From the NCBI GenBank assembly GCA_009392075.1, contig VFHG01000327.1, positions 1 through 7,183 on the forward strand: 7,183 nt of DNA, in the 5' to 3' direction. Below the pieces are notes generated by a model, which ran no database searches, was not told where the DNA came from, and saw only the letters and a program-made list of their open reading frames with translations. The DNA comes from SAR202 cluster bacterium (lineage in GTDB: Bacteria > Chloroflexota > Dehalococcoidia > UBA3495). This document shows, in pieces, positions 5,657-7,183 of the stretch (position 1 is the first letter of the stretch; each line of letters starts with the position of its first letter). Made by a program: the position numbers and the translations under genes.

Positions 5657-6127
5657 TTATTTGGCCTTGCTTACCTGAAGCACGGCCCGGACGATCTTAT
5701 CATAGCCGGTACAGCGGCAAAGGTTGCCGGCCAGCCAGTGGCGGATACGTCCTTCGTCGGCGTCGGGCTCTGCGTCAAGCAGCGCCTTGGAGGCCAACAA
5801 GAATCCAGGGGTGCAGATGCCGCATTGGAGTGCGGCATTTTCCAGGAACGACTGTTGCAGCGGGTGCAAGCCCTCAGGAGAGGCCATGCCTTCGATGGTC
5901 GTGATGTCAACGCCTTCGGCTTCCACACCGAGGACCAGACACGAATCGACGATCCTGCCGTCCAAGATGATCGTGCAGGCCCCGCAGTTTCCGTCGTTGC
6001 ATCCTTCCTTGGTTCCGGTCATGCCCAGGACATCCCGAAGGACTTCCAATAGGCTTTGGCGAGGCTCACACAGAAAGTTGATTACCTCACCATTCAAAGT
6101 GGTCTGTACTTGGGTAACTCCGGGCAT
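5657..6127 (-). CDS. (2Fe-2S)-binding small subunit of the molybdenum hydroxylase (CoxS-like)
   Basis: The 156 aa subunit relays electrons from the Mo site to FAD through two [2Fe-2S] clusters. The N-terminal plant-ferredoxin domain carries Cys43, Cys48, Cys51 and Cys63 in the pattern EGCNDGNCGAC...SC. The C-terminal four-helix domain carries Cys102 and Cys105 (QCGIC, after the conserved Gln101) and Cys137 and Cys139 (LCRC). All eight ligands are present. Length is normal for CoxS/XdhC-type subunits, and there is no fusion or Tat signal. ATG 6125-6127 lies 2 bp after the TAA of the medium-subunit gene, with GGGGAGG at 6134-6140 inside the end of that gene and a 6-nt spacer, so the two are tightly linked and probably coupled. 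After the stop come 81 bp with the internal hairpin before the large subunit. Confidence 0.96.
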   Translation of the reverse strand: MPGVTQVQTTLNGEVINFLCEPRQSLLEVLRDVLGMTGTKEGCNDGNCGACTIILDGRIVDSCLVLGVEAEGVDITTIEGMASPEGLHPLQQSFLENAALQCGICTPGFLLASKALLDAEPDADEGRIRHWLAGNLCRCTGYDKIVRAVLQVSKAK

Positions 6128-6129
6128 TG

Positions 6130-7005
6130 TTAACCTCCCCTGGCTCGTTCGATGGCTATATTGAGTGTGCGGCGGGTCAAAACGCCGATCAGGTGGGTGC
6201 GTTGGCGAATGGTCCCGCGCATGTCGCTGATGGGCTTGGCTGCCGCCTGGGCTAGTTCAGATGCTTGCTGGATCGCCTCTTCGGAAACAGCTTTGCCGGC
6301 CAGACTGTCGCCGGCTTCCTTGGCAAACACCGGGGTGGGCGCCACGGATGCCAGAGAGATACGGACTGAGAGAAAGTTCTGTCCTGAGGCATCGAGCACT
6401 ACGCTGGTACCGACTCCGGCAACGGCGATGTCCATTTCATTCCTGGGAATAAAACGAAGATAGCTTGCGCCAGACTTAGCCTGCGGAGCCGGGATGGAGA
6501 TGGAAACCAATATCTCCCCGTTCTCCAAGGCGTTCCGGCCTGGGGCGGTGCAAAATTCTTCGGCCGCTAGTTCACGGGTGCCGTTGGGGCCCGCGATGTT
6601 GCAGATGCCGCTCAATGCAATCACCGCTGGGATGGCGTCGCCGCTGGGTGCTGCATTACAGATATTTCCGCCGACGGTGGCCCGGCCCTGAATTTGAATC
6701 CCGCCGATCAAAAAGGCGGAGTCGATCAGTCCTGGATAGGCCGCGGACACGGTTGCGTCTTGGTAAATCCTATAACAAGGTACCGCCGCCCCCAGTGTGA
6801 GTCCTTTGGAGGCGTCATAGGTCAAAGCATTTAATTCTGGGATGCCCTTGATGTCCACTACGAGTGGGGCTGTCCGGCGTCCGGCGCGCATCTGCACCAG
6901 CATGTCTGTGCCGCCGGCCATTATTCGGGCCTGGTCTCCGCTAGAAGCCAATGTTTTGACGGCTTCGTCGATACTACTAGGTGATACAAAATCAAACGGT
7001 TCCAA
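6130..7005 (-). CDS. FAD-binding medium subunit of the molybdenum hydroxylase (CoxM-like)
   Basis: The 291 aa subunit carries FAD and passes electrons to the final acceptor. From the TTG start, the chain opens EPFDFVSPSSIDEAV, the usual CoxM N-terminus. The FAD-binding motifs follow: AGGTDMLVQM (30-39), and TVGGN (110-114) leading to NAAPSGD (117-123), the TVGGNI-NASPAGD-like block. Later, the FIPRNEMDIAVAGVG segment and the C-terminal CO_deh_flav_C-like domain are present. No extra iron-sulfur insertion as in 4-hydroxybenzoyl-CoA reductase is apparent. The start is reassigned: the frame stays open to a GTG at 7047, but that lies upstream of a near-consensus -10 box, while TTG 7003-7005 has GGAGGT 6 nt upstream and matches the family length. 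First gene of the M-S-L operon. Confidence 0.93.
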   Translation of the reverse strand: MEPFDFVSPSSIDEAVKTLASSGDQARIMAGGTDMLVQMRAGRRTAPLVVDIKGIPELNALTYDASKGLTLGAAVPCYRIYQDATVSAAYPGLIDSAFLIGGIQIQGRATVGGNICNAAPSGDAIPAVIALSGICNIAGPNGTRELAAEEFCTAPGRNALENGEILVSISIPAPQAKSGASYLRFIPRNEMDIAVAGVGTSVVLDASGQNFLSVRISLASVAPTPVFAKEAGDSLAGKAVSEEAIQQASELAQAAAKPISDMRGTIRQRTHLIGVLTRRTLNIAIERARGG

Positions 7006-7011
7006 TAGGGC

Positions 7012-7017
7012 ACCTCC
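7012..7017 (-). promoter_or_regulatory. Ribosome binding site fixing the TTG start of the FAD subunit
   Basis: The minus strand reads GGAGGT with 6 nt to the TTG at 7005, within a predicted leader of only about 16 nt. The GTG at 7047 has no such site and would not be in the transcript. Confidence 0.8.
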
Positions 7018-7027
7018 TGCGCGGGGA

Positions 7028-7055
7028 ATTATAGCATTGCTGGACACACGGTCAA
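7028..7055 (-). promoter_or_regulatory. Extended -10 sigma-70-type promoter of the molybdenum hydroxylase operon
   Basis: On the minus strand TTGACC (7050-7055) is followed after 16 bp by a perfect TATAAT (7028-7033), preceded by TGC, an extended -10 element. The start of transcription would fall near 7021, giving a very short leader that contains the GGAGGT of the FAD-subunit gene. No obvious operator dyad overlaps it. Confidence 0.78.
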
Positions 7056-7081
7056 GCTGTAAATATAATTCGCTTGCTCGA

Positions 7082-7183
7082 CTATCGAAGGGCGTCGCTT
7101 AGCACGCCTCCGATACGGCATCGCTGACCCCTATGTTCCTCGTAAACATCAAGTGCTGGGCGGTTGAAAAGCTTCGTCACCGG
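7082..7183 (-). CDS. Possible C-terminal tail of an upstream minus-strand gene, unrecognised
   Basis: From the window edge, one minus-strand frame is open for 33 codons, reading PVTKLFNRPALDVYEEHRG and on to LSDALR, then TAG at 7082-7084. The other two minus frames hit stops early (TGA after one and after ten codons). The composition looks protein-like, but the stretch is too short to assign. The stop lies 26 bp upstream of the -35 box of the oxidase promoter, a natural place for a preceding gene to end. A short + strand frame beginning at ATG 7133 is also open to the edge, so the call is weak. Confidence 0.25.
   Translation of the reverse strand, partial: PVTKLFNRPALDVYEEHRGQRCRIGGVLSDALR

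Noticed and set aside
4907..6164. Several open frames of 130-146 codons on the + strand opposite the large, small and medium subunits.
   Set aside because: They are antisense to genes with complete family motifs, show no recognisable domains or start signals, and are explained by GC-rich codon use.

Overview
The window (7,183 bp, fairly GC-rich) is bacterial chromosomal DNA with ordinary metabolic genes and no mobile elements, RNA genes or CRISPR. The source looks like a free-living, non-enterobacterial bacterium. The pairing of a CoxM/CoxS/CoxL-type molybdenum hydroxylase with a CysO/MoaD-like sulfur carrier, plus two TTG start codons backed by strong Shine-Dalgarno sites, would fit an environmental Chloroflexota (for example SAR202-like) or an actinobacterial relative. 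That placement is inference; no single feature proves it.

Layout. Positions 1-1618 (+ strand) hold the end of a PduO-type cobalamin adenosyltransferase gene, then hisH and hisA. hisF is not here. Positions 1615-2702 (- strand) hold a translationally coupled pair, a Nudix hydrolase followed by a GNAT acetyltransferase, which converges on hisA so tightly that the stop codons overlap. Positions 2849-3115 (-) hold a small sulfur-carrier gene with a TTG start, preceded by two dyad-symmetric elements. Positions 3299-7005 (-) hold a three-gene operon in the order medium (FAD), small (2x[2Fe-2S]) and large (molybdopterin) subunit. It runs from a near-consensus extended -10 promoter at about 7028-7055 to a strong intrinsic terminator at 3229-3275. 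The last 100 bp may carry the tail of one more - strand gene.

How the genes work together. HisH supplies ammonia to HisF (elsewhere), and HisA makes the substrate for that reaction. The M-S-L enzyme should hydroxylate an organic substrate at the Mo site and pass electrons through two Fe-S clusters to FAD. Its active-site loop is not that of CO dehydrogenase, and two residues typical of purine oxidation appear replaced, so the substrate is open. The sulfur carrier may serve molybdopterin or cysteine synthesis, but it is transcriptionally separated from the oxidase operon.

Most notable points: a terminator-like hairpin with a U-tract sits inside the oxidase operon, directly before the large-subunit ribosome binding site; the sulfur carrier ends in GGGE instead of a free GG; and the medium-subunit start must be the TTG at 7005, because the longer reading frame begins upstream of the promoter -10 box. 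I see no evidence of a wholly new multi-gene system.
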